This document shows positions 44,462 to 53,559 of a DNA stretch of 64,000 bases, piece after piece. The DNA lies in the NCBI GenBank assembly GCA_964291465.2, contig OZ219943.1:1-64000 (forward strand). The letters are read 5' to 3'. The number at the start of each line of letters is the position of its first letter. The first letter of the stretch is position 1. The position numbers were made by a program, and so were the translations under genes. This DNA is from JAGWBJ01 sp964291465. GTDB taxonomy: Bacteria > Chloroflexota > Dehalococcoidia > Lucifugimonadales > JAGWBF01. The notes beneath the pieces were generated by a model. It had not been told where the DNA came from, did no database searches, and saw nothing but the letters and a program-made list of their open reading frames with translations.

Positions 44462-46157
44462 ATGCCGATGAGTGACCTGGAGATCGCCCGGTCCGTTCCG
44501 CTCAAGCCCATCATGCAGGTGGCCGAGGAGGCGGGGCTGCTCCCCGACGAGGTGGAGCCCTACGGCCGCCACAAGGCCAAGGTGTCCCTGGACACCCTGG
44601 AGCGCCTGAAGGACAGGCCCCAGGGCAAGCTGGTGGTGGTCACTGGGATCACCCCCACGCCCCTGGGCGAAGGAAAGACGGTCACCACCACGGGCCTGAC
44701 CCAGGGCCTGGGCGTGCTGGGAGAGCGGGTCATCGAGTGCATCCGGGAGCCCTCCATGGGCCCCGTGTTCGGCATAAAGGGGGGAGGCACCGGCGGCGGG
44801 TGGTCCCAGGTTGTCCCCATGGAGGACATCAACCTCCACTTCACGGGGGACATCCACGCCGTGGGCGCCGCCCATAACCTGCTGGCGGCCATGCTCGACG
44901 CCAGCCTGATGCACGGCAACGCGCTGGAGATGGACCCGGCGTCGGTCACCTGGCGGCGGGTCATGGACGTGAACGACCGTGTGCTCCGCAACGTCGTGAC
45001 CGGTCTGGGCGGCAGGGCCAACGGCGTGACCCGCGAGACGGGCTTCGACATCACCGCCGCGTCCGAGGTGATGGCCATCATCGGCCTGACCAGCGACCAG
45101 CAGGACCTGCGGGAGCGCCTCGCCCGCATCGTCGTCGGGTACACGGGGGACCGGAAGCCGGTCAACGTGGAGCAGCTAAGGGCCGCGGGGGCCATGACGG
45201 TGATCCTCAAGGACGCCATCAAGCCCAACCTGGTCCAGACGCTGGAGGGCCAGCCGTGCCTGGTCCACGCCGGACCATTCGCCAACATCGCCCAGGGGAA
45301 CAACTCGGTGCTGGCGGACCGCATCGCCCTGAGCCTGGCCGACTACGTGGTCACCGAGTCGGGGTTCGGGGCCGACTGCGGCCTGGGAAAGTTCATGGAC
45401 ATAGTGGCGCGCCAGTCGGGGCTGCGTCCGAGCTGTGTCGTGGTCACATGCACGGTGAGGGCCCTGAAGATGCACGGGGGCCTGGACGGGTGGTCGCCGG
45501 CCGCCCTCTGCCCGAGGAGCTGGGCAAGGAGAACCTGCCCGCACTGGAGAAGGGCGCGGCCAACATGATGTGGGCCGTGGGGATCGTGCGGCAGTTCGGG
45601 GTGCCGGTGGTGGTGGCGGTGAACCGGTTCGAGGGAGACACCGACGCGGAGGTGGACCTGCTCAGGGAGAAGGCCCTGGAGGCCGGCGCCGCCGGATGCG
45701 CCCCCAGCACGGCCTTCGCCGACGGCGGCAGGGGCGCCGCCGAGCTTGCCGACCTGGTCCGTCAGGCCGCCTCCCAGCCCTCCCAGTTCCGTTTCCTCTA
45801 CGAGGACGGCGCGTCCATCAAGGAGAAGAGCGATGCGCTGGTGACCAAGGTGTACAACGCCGACGGGGCCTCCTACGACCCGGCGGCGGAGCGGCAGATC
45901 CGCCGCTACGAGGCCCTGGGCTGGGGTGACCTGCCCCTGTGCATTGCCAAGACCGCCCTGTCCCTGTCCCACGACGCCTCGCGGAAGGGCGTTGCCAGGG
46001 ACTACGTCTTCCCCATCCGGGACGTGCGGGCCTCCATCGGCGCCGGGTTCCTGTACCCGCTGGCGGGGACATCAGCACCATGCCCGGCCTGGGCCGGGAC
46101 ATGGCCGCCCACCGCATCGACATCGACGCCGACGGCAACACGGTGGGCCTGTCCTAA
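44462..46157 (+). CDS. fhs: Formate-tetrahydrofolate ligase (two 1-base deletions)
   Basis: The protein begins LKPIMQVAEEAGLLPDEVEPYGRHKAKV and holds the P-loop TPLGEGKTVTTTGL, the family block EPSMGPVFGIKGGGTGGGWSQV, and the C-terminal GWGDLPLCIAKTALSLSHD. Fhs makes 10-formyl-THF from formate, ATP and THF, for purine synthesis or one-carbon assimilation. Breaks occur in G runs at 45488-45490 (DG/VVAGRPLPEELG) and 46065-46068 (LAG/DISTMPGLG). Adding a base at each restores 565 residues, normal for the family, ending NTVGLS. Confidence 0.93.
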
Positions 46158-46208
46158 GGATGCTCCGAACAACCCCGGGGCCCTCCCGGTTTTGGGCCCA
46201 CCATCCCT

Positions 46209-46250
46209 CCCGCGCTCCGCGCGGGCAAGGAATCCTCACCCACTGGTGAG
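46209..46250. repeat. paired intergenic hairpins with GGGCAAGGAA linker
   Basis: A perfect 7-bp hairpin CCCGCGC/GCGCGGG (46209-46225) is followed by CAAGGAATC and a perfect 6-bp hairpin CTCACC/GGTGAG (46235-46250). The order and linker resemble 40421-40463. It lies 50 bases after the fhs stop; a T tract is missing, so it is not a standard terminator. Confidence 0.6.
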
Positions 46251-46296
46251 CGGCCAAAAGGCCTACTAGACCATCCCTAACGGGGAGGCGCGCCGC

Positions 46297-47304
46297 ATGA
46301 GGTTCGGAATATCCCTGTCGGGGATGGGACAGCAACCCGGGGGGCAGGACATGCCGCCGGCGGTTCGAGGAGATCGTCGAGTACGTCAGGGCCGCGCGGG
46401 ACATGGGGTTCGAGTTGGTCTACCAGGGACAGCACTACCTCACCCGCCCCTACCAGCAGCTCCAAGCCATGCCCCTGCTGGCCCGGCTGTCGGCCGAGGC
46501 CGAGGGCATGGAGATGGTGGCGACCCAGCTGGTCCCGGTCCACCACCCCGTGGACCTGGCGGAGCGCGTGGCCACCATGGACGTCATCACCGGCGGCAGG
46601 TTCGTCCTCAGCGCGGCCCTGGGCTACCGTGACGAGGAGTACCAGGCATTCGGCGTGGACCGCAGGCGGCGGGTGTCCAGGTTCATGGAGTGCCTGGAGG
46701 TGGATGACCCGCCTATGGACCGAGGATGAGGTGACCCACCAGGGGACCCACTTCCGGCTGGAGGGAGCCCGGTCCATGCTGAAGCCCCTGCGAAAGCCCC
46801 ACCCTCCCGTGTGGGTGGCCGCCAACTCGGAGCCGGCCATCAGGCGGGCGGCCGCCCACGGCTACACGTGGTACATCAACACCCCACGCGACCCACGCGA
46901 CGATAAGGGAGCAGATCGGCGCCTACAACGAGGCCGCCGCCCAGGCCGGACAGGCTGCGCCGCCGGGCCTTCCCATAGGCCGGGAGGTGTACCTGCACGA
47001 GGACCGTGATGAGGCGCTGCGGCAGGCCGCGCCGTACCTGGGAGGCAAGTACCAGGCCTACGCGAGCTGGGGCCAGGACAGGGCGCTGCCCGGGGCCGAG
47101 TCTTTCCACCGCTCCTTCGACGAGCTTGCCAGGGACCGGTTCCTTGTAGGCACGCCCGAGGAGTGCGCGGCGGAGCTGGAGCGGTACCGCTCCCTGGGGG
47201 TCGACACCGCGCTGGTCAGGATGATCTGGCCGGGCATGGACCTCGAGGCCGGGCTTCGCTCCATGGAGCTGTTCGCCGGCCGGGTGATGCCCAGCTTCAG
47301 GTAA
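46297..47304 (+). CDS. LLM-class (luciferase-like) flavin-dependent oxidoreductase (three 1-base insertions)
   Basis: The pieces in three frames join into one 334-residue luciferase-like protein when one base is removed near 46359, 46702 and 46890. Landmarks are MRFGISLSG, the GFELVYQGQHYL region, VHHPVDLAERVATMDVITGGRFVLSAALGYRDEEYQAFG, KPHPPVWVAANSEPAIRRAA and the late FLVGTPEECAAELERYRSLG. The family uses FMN or F420 to oxidise small organic substrates; the cofactor cannot be decided here. Its stop overlaps that of the facing NHL gene by 8 bases. Confidence 0.85.
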
Positions 47305-48133
47305 TCTTCACGTACCGCTGGATCTGCCGCCGCGAGGTGTCCACGCCGTAGAAGTCGCCAACGGAGTTGGTGAAGACGTTGTGGCACTGCTCGAAGGTGC
47401 GCCCCCGGGCCAGCAGCTCGCCGTCCAGGGAGAAGACGCTGAACCTCGGCACCTGGTCGGTTACGATTACGGCGTTGTCCGGGGTGATCTGCACGCCCAT
47501 GGGCGACTTCATGTCCGTCCACTCGCTGAGGAACTCCCCCTCCGAGGTGAACACCTGCACCCGGTTGTTCTCCCGGTCGGCCACGTAGACGCGGCCGTCG
47601 CTGGAGACCCGGGACGCTGTGGGGCACCCGGAACTCGCCGGGGCCGCTGCCGGGGCTGCCAAAGGAGGCGATGTGCTTGCCGTCGGGGCTGAAGCGGTGC
47701 ACGCTGGAGTTGGCGTAGCCGTCTGAGACGAAGATGTCGCCGGTGGGCCCCACGCAGGAGTCCGACGGATGGTTGAACGGTGCTTGCAGGGACGCGCGGT
47801 GCCTGGTCCCCAGGGCCATGACCAGCTCGCCCGTCGGTGGTGAACTTGAGCACCTGGTGGGCGTCCCGGTCGGCGAGATAGACGAAGTCGTCGGGGCTGA
47901 TGTAGATGTGGTGGGCGTCGTCGAGCTGGCCGGCCTGCGCCTCCAGCCGCCCACGAACTCGCCGTCCTTCTCGAAGATCAGGATGGGGGGCCGCCCCGCT
48001 GGAAGACGTACACCCTGTCCTTGGAGTCGCAGGCGATGGAACTGGGGCCCTGCCAGTCCTGCCCCCGGGGCAGCTTGGCCCAGTTGGGATGGTGCTCGTA
48101 CATGTAGTTGCCGGTGCCGGTGACGATGGGCAT
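47297..48133 (-). CDS. NHL-repeat protein A (four single-base indels)
   Basis: This is the last of three tandem NHL genes. Aligned to copies B and C it starts MPIVTGTGNYMYEHHPNWAKLPRG and ends RQIQRYVKIT. Four single-base differences from copy B break the frame: losses near 47991 and 47930, and gains near 47831 and 47608. They cancel, so the span is exactly 837 bases, as in copy C. Blades are visible as GELVMALG, DIFVSDGYANSSVHRF and RVYVADRENNRVQVF. Either it is intact and misread, or it is decaying; the lack of any stop in corrected frame favours the first. Confidence 0.75.
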
Positions 48134-48164
48134 GAGCGTGCTCCTATTCTGGAATGTCCGGGCG

Positions 48165-49002
48165 CTAGGTTATCTTGACGAAGCGCTGGATCTGCCGCCG
48201 TTGGGCGTCCACCCCGTAGAAGTCCCCCCTGGAGTTGGTGAAGACGTTATGACAATTCTCGAAGGTCCGACCCCGGGCCAGCAGCTCGCCGTCCAGGGAG
48301 AAGACCGTAAACCGGGGCACCTGGTCGGTGGACGATGACGGCGTTGTCCGGGGTGATCTGCACCCCCATGGGGGACTTCAGGTCCGTCCACTCGCTGAGG
48401 AACTCCCCCTCCGACGTGAACACCTGCACGCGGTTGTTCTCCCGATCGGCCACGTAGACGCGGCCGTCGGCTGAGACGCGGATGCTGTGGGGAACGCAGA
48501 ACTGCCCGGGGCCCCTGCCGGGGCTTCCAAAAGAGGCGATGTGCTCGCCGTCGGGGGTGAAGCGGTGGACGCTGGAGTTGCCGTACCCGTCGGAGATGTA
48601 TATCTCCCCGTTGGGCGCCACGCAGGTGTCCGACGGGTGGTTGAATGGCGCCTGGAGGGAGGCGTGGTGCCTGGTCCCCAGGGCCATGACCAGCTCGCCG
48701 TCGGTGGTGAACTTGAGCACCTGGTGGGCGTCCCGGTCGGCCAGGTAGACGAAGTCGTCGGGGCTGATGTAGATGTGGTGGGCGTCCTCGAGCTGGTTGG
48801 GCCTGCGGGGCCAGCCTCCGACGAAGTCCCCGTCGCGCTCGAAGATCAGGATGGGGGGCCCGCCCCGCTGGAAGACGTACACCCTGTCCTTGGAGTCGCA
48901 GGCGATGGAGCTGGGGCCCTGCCAGTCCTGCCCCCGGGGCAGCCTGGCCCAGTTGGGCTGGTGCTCGTACATGTAGCTGCCGGTGCCGGTGACTACAGCC
49001 AT
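48165..49002 (-). CDS. NHL-repeat protein B (one 1-base insertion)
   Basis: A 278-residue six-bladed propeller close in sequence to copies A and C. Strand signatures include DSKDRVYVFQRGG, NGEIYISDGYGNSSVHRF and DGRVYVADRENNRVQVF. An extra G at 48330-48331 shifts the frame after DNAVIV; removing it gives the same ending as copy A (FVKIT). NHL proteins of this type resemble the lyase domain of peptidylglycine alpha-amidating enzyme, but catalytic residues could not be assigned. No signal peptide. Confidence 0.8.
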
Positions 49003-49032
49003 TGGAGCCTCCTTCAGGACACCTTCACGAAC

Positions 49033-49869
49033 TCAGGACGCCTTCACGAACTTCTGGACCCGGGAGAGCTGGACGTCCACCGCGTACAGGTCGCCCCTGG
49101 AGTCGCTGTAGACGTTGTGCCCGATCTCGAAGGTGCGACCGCGGGCCAGCAGCTTGCCCTCCAGGTCCAGGACGCTGAACCTTGGGATGTGGTCGGTGAT
49201 GTAGACCGCCTGGTTGGCGTCTATGTGTATGCCCGCGGGCCGGTAGAAGCCCGTCCACTCGGTCAGGAACTCGCCGCGGGAGTCGAAGACCTGCACCCGG
49301 TTGTTCTCGCGGTCGGTGACGTAGACGCGCCCGTCATTCGAGACGCGCACACCATGGGGGACCATGAACTGCCCCGGCCCGGTGCCCGGGCTGCCGAAGG
49401 AGGAGATGTAGACCCCGTCGCTGGAAAACCGGTGGACGGAGGAGTTGCCGTAGCCGTCGGCGATGTACAGGTCGCCGTTGGGGGCCACGCCCACGTCCGC
49501 GGGGTGGTTGAAGGGGGCCTGCAGGGCGGCCTCGTACCTCTTGCCCAGGGCCATCACCAGCTTCCCGTCGGTGGTGTACTTGAGCACCTGGTGGGAGTCC
49601 CGGTCGGTGAGGAACAGGTGGTCGTCGGGGCTGACGTAGACGAAGTGGGCGTCCTCCAGCTCTCCCGGGCGCCGGGGCCACGACTCCCGCAGGTATCCAT
49701 CGCGGTCGAAGACCAGGATGGGCGGCCCCTGCCTCTGGAACACGTACACCCTGTCCCTGGAGTCCACGGCCACGGCGCTGGGCGTCTGGAAGCTCTGTCC
49801 CTCGGGAAGGCGGGCCCAGTCTCCGTGGTACTCGTAGACGTAGTCGCCCATTCCGACCATCGTGGGCAT
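49033..49869 (-). CDS. NHL-repeat protein C
   Basis: The intact member of the tandem trio, 278 residues, with repeated blades ending in RVYVFQRQGPPILVF, LFLTDRDSHQVLKY, DLYIADGYGNSSVHRF, RVYVTDRENNRVQVF and VYITDHIPRFSVLDL. It is first in the transcript, with a promoter at 49917-49945. It lacks a signal peptide or any other domain. The three copies are of equal length and aligned throughout, so they arose by gene duplication. Confidence 0.88.
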   Translation of the reverse strand: MPTMVGMGDYVYEYHGDWARLPEGQSFQTPSAVAVDSRDRVYVFQRQGPPILVFDRDGYLRESWPRRPGELEDAHFVYVSPDDHLFLTDRDSHQVLKYTTDGKLVMALGKRYEAALQAPFNHPADVGVAPNGDLYIADGYGNSSVHRFSSDGVYISSFGSPGTGPGQFMVPHGVRVSNDGRVYVTDRENNRVQVFDSRGEFLTEWTGFYRPAGIHIDANQAVYITDHIPRFSVLDLEGKLLARGRTFEIGHNVYSDSRGDLYAVDVQLSRVQKFVKAS

Positions 49870-49916
49870 GGAAGGCCTCCTTGCTGGGCTCGCGCTCTCG
49901 GGTTTGGGGCGTGGTC

Positions 49917-49945
49917 AGACTACCATATCGCCTGGGGTCTGTAAA
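49917..49945 (-). promoter_or_regulatory. sigma70 promoter of the three NHL genes
   Basis: Minus-strand TTTACA (49945-49940), 17-base spacer, TAGTCT (49922-49917), about 48 bases before NHL C. Confidence 0.55.
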
Positions 49946-50019
49946 GCTGAGCCGCGTTGCGCGGGCCGGGCTGACACGCGGCCCTTGACGCCGATTGGGC
50001 CCGCGTGTTCTCCTAATAG

Positions 50020-50031
50020 GAACATGTGTTC
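50020..50031 (+). promoter_or_regulatory. SOS-box-like palindrome GAACATGTGTTC
   Basis: GAAC-N4-GTTC is the LexA operator consensus of Gram-positive bacteria and actinobacteria. Here it is a perfect 12-bp palindrome, 48 bases before the radical SAM start codon and directly after a TCCTAATAGGA palindrome (50011-50021). Its position suits repression of this gene by LexA; no lexA is in the window. Confidence 0.65.
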
Positions 50032-50078
50032 TGTGACAAACCTAAAGGACGTCCCAAGGGGAGCGAGGAGGTGGCACG

Positions 50079-50981
50079 GTGAGCGGGGTCCGGTATGAAG
50101 AGATACAGTCGGCCAGCGCCCTCAACCGGGTCCACGGGATGGACTTCCGCTGGTCGCTGAACCCCTACCAGGGGTGCGTCCACGGCTGCCACTACTGCTT
50201 CGCCCGGCGCTATCACCTGCTGAGGGACATGACGGCGGGCGGCGACTTCACGGGGGTCATATCCATCAAGACCAATATCCCGGAGCTGCTGGAGAAGGAG
50301 CTGTCCCGGCCCTCCTGGAAGTACGAGACGGTGGCCGTGGGCACGTCCACGGACCCCTACCAGCCCATCGAGGGCGCCCGGCGGCTGACCCGCCGGTGCC
50401 TGCAGGCCTTCGCCGACAGGGGCAGCCCCGTGGGCGTGGTCACCAAGGGCACCATGGTGGTCCGGGACCGGGACGTCCTGGCGGACCTCTCGGCGTGGGG
50501 CGGCGGCACCGTCTGCGTCAGCATAACGACGCTGGACCTGGACCTGTGGCGTAGGCTGGAGCCGGGGACGGCGCCCCCGACGCAGCGGCTAAGGGCCGTG
50601 GAGATGCTGGTGAAGGCGGGGGTGAACGCCGGGGTGCTGGTGGCCCCCGTCATCCCCGGCATGACCGACGGGTTGAGCAACCTGAGCGCCGTGGCAAGGG
50701 CGGCCTCGGACCACGGCGCCCGGTTCCTGGGCGGCAGCACCCTCTACCTGAGGGAGGGGACCAAGGAGCACTTCCTGGAGTTCCTGAACACGGAGTACCC
50801 CGCCTTGGCCCGCTCCTACGGCCGGCTGTATCCGGGAGCATACGCGCCCCGCCGGGTCCAGGACCGGGTGGATGGCATCGTGCACAAGCTGAAGCGGGTC
50901 CACGGGCTGCTGGACAGGCGTTTCGCCGGGTCCCGCAACCCCGCCCGCGGGCAGATGCGTCTGCAGCTCTGGTCCGCCTAG
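50079..50981 (+). CDS. Radical SAM protein of the spore-photoproduct-lyase-like (Rv2578c) group
   Basis: The 300-residue protein has the radical SAM cluster CVHGCHYCFARRYH after LNPYQGC, then the family's GTSTDPYQPIE and VTKGTMVVRDRDVL. A C-terminal basic tail follows. In this group members resemble spore photoproduct lyase, which repairs a UV thymine dimer, but the true reaction is not established. GTG 50079 has GAGGAGG (50065-50071) upstream. The SOS-box-like palindrome just before it supports a DNA-damage role. Confidence 0.88.
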   Translation: MSGVRYEEIQSASALNRVHGMDFRWSLNPYQGCVHGCHYCFARRYHLLRDMTAGGDFTGVISIKTNIPELLEKELSRPSWKYETVAVGTSTDPYQPIEGARRLTRRCLQAFADRGSPVGVVTKGTMVVRDRDVLADLSAWGGGTVCVSITTLDLDLWRRLEPGTAPPTQRLRAVEMLVKAGVNAGVLVAPVIPGMTDGLSNLSAVARAASDHGARFLGGSTLYLREGTKEHFLEFLNTEYPALARSYGRLYPGAYAPRRVQDRVDGIVHKLKRVHGLLDRRFAGSRNPARGQMRLQLWSA

Positions 50982-50996
50982 GCCGGGGGGAACAGG

Positions 50997-52400
50997 TCAC
51001 ACGTTGGGCGGCCGCCTGGTGTGCCAGGAGGTGGCCTGCTCGTAGGCGTAGGCGGCGTTGAGCACCGTGGCCTCCTGGAAGGGCTTCGCCGCGAGCTGCA
51101 GCCCTATGGGCAGACTGCCGACGGTGAACCCGCAGGGCACGCTGATAGCGGTCACGTTGGCGAGGCTGAAGAGGGGGGTCAGCAGGCGGCCGATGCGGTT
51201 GGTGTCGTCCTTGCTGGTGATGACGGGGTCGGGCACGATGAGCTGGGCTGCATCGCCGCTCGTGGGCATCGCCAGCAGGTCCACCTTCTCCAGGGCTTCG
51301 AACACCTGCCGGCGCAGGAGGGTGCGGAGCTTCTGGGTCTTGTAGTAGGCATGGGCCGGCAGGAGGCTGCCCACCAGGTACCCGATCCTGTTGTCATGTC
51401 GGATGTCCTGGAGCCGGTCCAGCAGGAGCCTCCGGTAGTTGGTGGGCGCCTCCACTCGAAGCCCGCCCGAGATGGTGCCCTGGTGCACCGAGAGGGGTAT
51501 GGAGACCTCATCCACCTCGACTCCCAGCCCGGCCAGCTCCGAGACCGCGGCCTCCACGGTGTCACGGACCTCCGGGTCGACCAGCGGGCTCTCCATCTGC
51601 TCGGTGACAATGCCCAGGCGCAGTCCCCTGACCTCCCCGGTCAACGCCGCAGCGTAGTCGGGCACGGGCACGTCCCACGTGTAGCCGTCCCTGGGGTCGT
51701 GGCCGGCGATGGCGCCCAGGGTCATGGCGCAGTCCCGGACCGTGCGGGATATGGGGCCGATGGCGTCCATGGACCACACCCCGGGCATGACACCGTAGCG
51801 GCTGACCCTCCCGTAGGACGGCCGCAGGCCCACCAGCCCGCACCAGGCGGCGGGAAACCTGACCGAGCCTCCCGTGTCCTCGCCCAGGGAGGTGGCGCAC
51901 ATGAAGGCGGCGGTGGCGGCCCCGGAGCCGCTGCTGGACCCGCCCGTGTGCCGCTCCAGGTCCCAGGGGTTGCGGGGGAACTCGATGGCGTGGGAGAGGC
52001 CCGTCGTCCCGAACTCGGTCATGTTGGCCTTTCCCAGCAGGATGGCGCCGGCCTTCTTCAGGTTGGCCAGCACGGTGCCGTCCTCGTCGGGAACGTTGTC
52101 CCAGAAGATGGGCGAACCGCAGGTGGTCCGGATGCCCTTGGACTTCACCTGGTCCTTGATCGTCACGGGGACGCCGTGCATCGGCCCCCGGTGCTCGCCC
52201 CTGGCAATGGCCTCCTCGGACTCCCGGGCGGCGGCCATGGCCTCGTCGGCGCAGACGGTCAGGTAGGCGTGGAGGGTGGGGTTGAGCCGGTCTATGCGCT
52301 GGAGGTAGGCTTCGGTGACCTCGACGGGAGACACCTCCCTGGCCCTGATCCGGGTGGAGAGCTCCGCGGCCGACAGGAAGGGGATGTCCTTCTTCTCCAT
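50997..52400 (-). CDS. Amidase signature family protein (second amidase)
   Basis: The 467-residue protein has all amidase residues: Lys in PVTIKDQVKS, cis-Ser in HTGGSSSGSGAATA and nucleophile Ser in GEDTGGSVRFPAAWCG, followed by GLVGLRPSYGRVSRYG. It is a homolog of the amidase at 13659-15086 but has no GatC beside it. ATG 52400 is preferred; the frame continues into the NHL gene upstream only because of an indel there. It is the last gene of the second DUF1800-NHL cassette, 68 bases after the NHL stop. Confidence 0.9.
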   Translation of the reverse strand: MEKKDIPFLSAAELSTRIRAREVSPVEVTEAYLQRIDRLNPTLHAYLTVCADEAMAAARESEEAIARGEHRGPMHGVPVTIKDQVKSKGIRTTCGSPIFWDNVPDEDGTVLANLKKAGAILLGKANMTEFGTTGLSHAIEFPRNPWDLERHTGGSSSGSGAATAAFMCATSLGEDTGGSVRFPAAWCGLVGLRPSYGRVSRYGVMPGVWSMDAIGPISRTVRDCAMTLGAIAGHDPRDGYTWDVPVPDYAAALTGEVRGLRLGIVTEQMESPLVDPEVRDTVEAAVSELAGLGVEVDEVSIPLSVHQGTISGGLRVEAPTNYRRLLLDRLQDIRHDNRIGYLVGSLLPAHAYYKTQKLRTLLRRQVFEALEKVDLLAMPTSGDAAQLIVPDPVITSKDDTNRIGRLLTPLFSLANVTAISVPCGFTVGSLPIGLQLAAKPFQEATVLNAAYAYEQATSWHTRRPPNV

Positions 52401-52468
52401 GGTCACACTCCTGGACCGGCTGACCCCAAGCTGCGGGACGGGGCGCAGGGCCTGGCGAAGGCCGGCGG

Positions 52469-53483
52469 CTAGGACTCCTTCACGTACACCTGGATGCGGG
52501 GCGCGGCAGACCTCCACCACGTATATCCTGCCCTGGTCGTCCACCTTGACGGAAGACGGGCCCCAGAAGAGCTTCTCGATGCTGGCCGACTGCTCGGAGG
52601 GTATGTCCCGGGCCCACGGGTCCAGGCCGGGCTCCATGTTGGCCCTGTGCCGCTCCTCCAGCTCGTCCTCGTTGGCGACGAAGTAGTCCATCCCCCATTG
52701 GGAGACCCCCGACTCTCCCCGGAACTTGGCCAGGAAGCCGCCGTCGGGGTCCAGCACCTGGACGCGCTCGTTGCCCCAGTCGGCCACGTAGACCAGCCCG
52801 TCGCCGTCCACCGCCACTCCGGCCGGCCGGTTGAACTCTCCGTCGCCGCTTCCCGGACCTCCCCAGGTGGCGAGATGCCCCCCGGAGGCATCGAACTTCT
52901 GGACCCGGTCGTTGCGCCAGTCGCACACGTAGACGTTGCCGGCCCGGTCCGCGGCCAATCCCCAGGGGAACTGGAGCTGGCCGTCTTCCGTGCCCGGCCC
53001 GCCGAAGGCGCCCAGGAAGCGGCCCCCTGTGGTGTACCGTTGGACCCGGTGGTTCAGGGCGTCGGCCACCAGCAGGTTGCCCTCCGGGTCCAGCACCATC
53101 CCCGCGGGCCGGTCGAACTCGCCGTCCCCGCTCCCCTGGGAGCCCCACTTGCGCACGAAGTTCCAGTGCCTGTCGAAGACTGAGATGCGCTGCAGGGCCT
53201 CGTCGGCCACGTAGATGTTCTCATCCCCGTCGACCGCGATGGAGACCGGCCACATGATCTGGCCGTCCTCGGTGCCGCCGCTGCTGAACTCACCGAAGTA
53301 GTCCTCGTCCACGTTGCATACGGTGATGCGCTTGTAGAACATCCTGGCGGCCACGTCGGCCCCCGCCCGGTTGGCGACGAACATCTTGCCGTCCCGCCCC
53401 AGGGCCACGTCCACGGGGTTGTTGAAGCCGCGGCCGTTCAGCGCATAGAAACCCACGGTGTGGCTGTAGCGAAAGGATGGCAC
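52469..53483 (-). CDS. NHL-repeat protein paired with DUF1800 (copy 2; one 1-base insertion)
   Basis: Paralog of the NHL protein at 31819-32841. Shared features run from the first strand (FRYSHTVGFY here, YRYSHTIGLF there), through YVADEALQRISVF and YVCDWRNDRVQKF, to SIEKLFWGPSSVKVDDQGRIYVV. GTG 53483 follows GAGGAGG at good spacing and gives 337 residues. An extra base in the G run 52498-52501 shifts the frame before the last strand; removing it gives RIQVYVKES and the TAG at 52469. At least six blades are visible. Confidence 0.82.
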
Positions 53484-53559
53484 CCTGCGCACCTCCTCGT
53501 ACCCCTGCGGCGCCCGGGGCGCCGGGTTGCAACACGTCCCTTGGCCTCGGGGTCGGCCC

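Noticed and set aside
47297..48133. NHL copy A as a pseudogene
   Set aside because: The four indels cancel, no stop occurs in the corrected frame and blade motifs are conserved; sequence error is simpler. It remains an open possibility.
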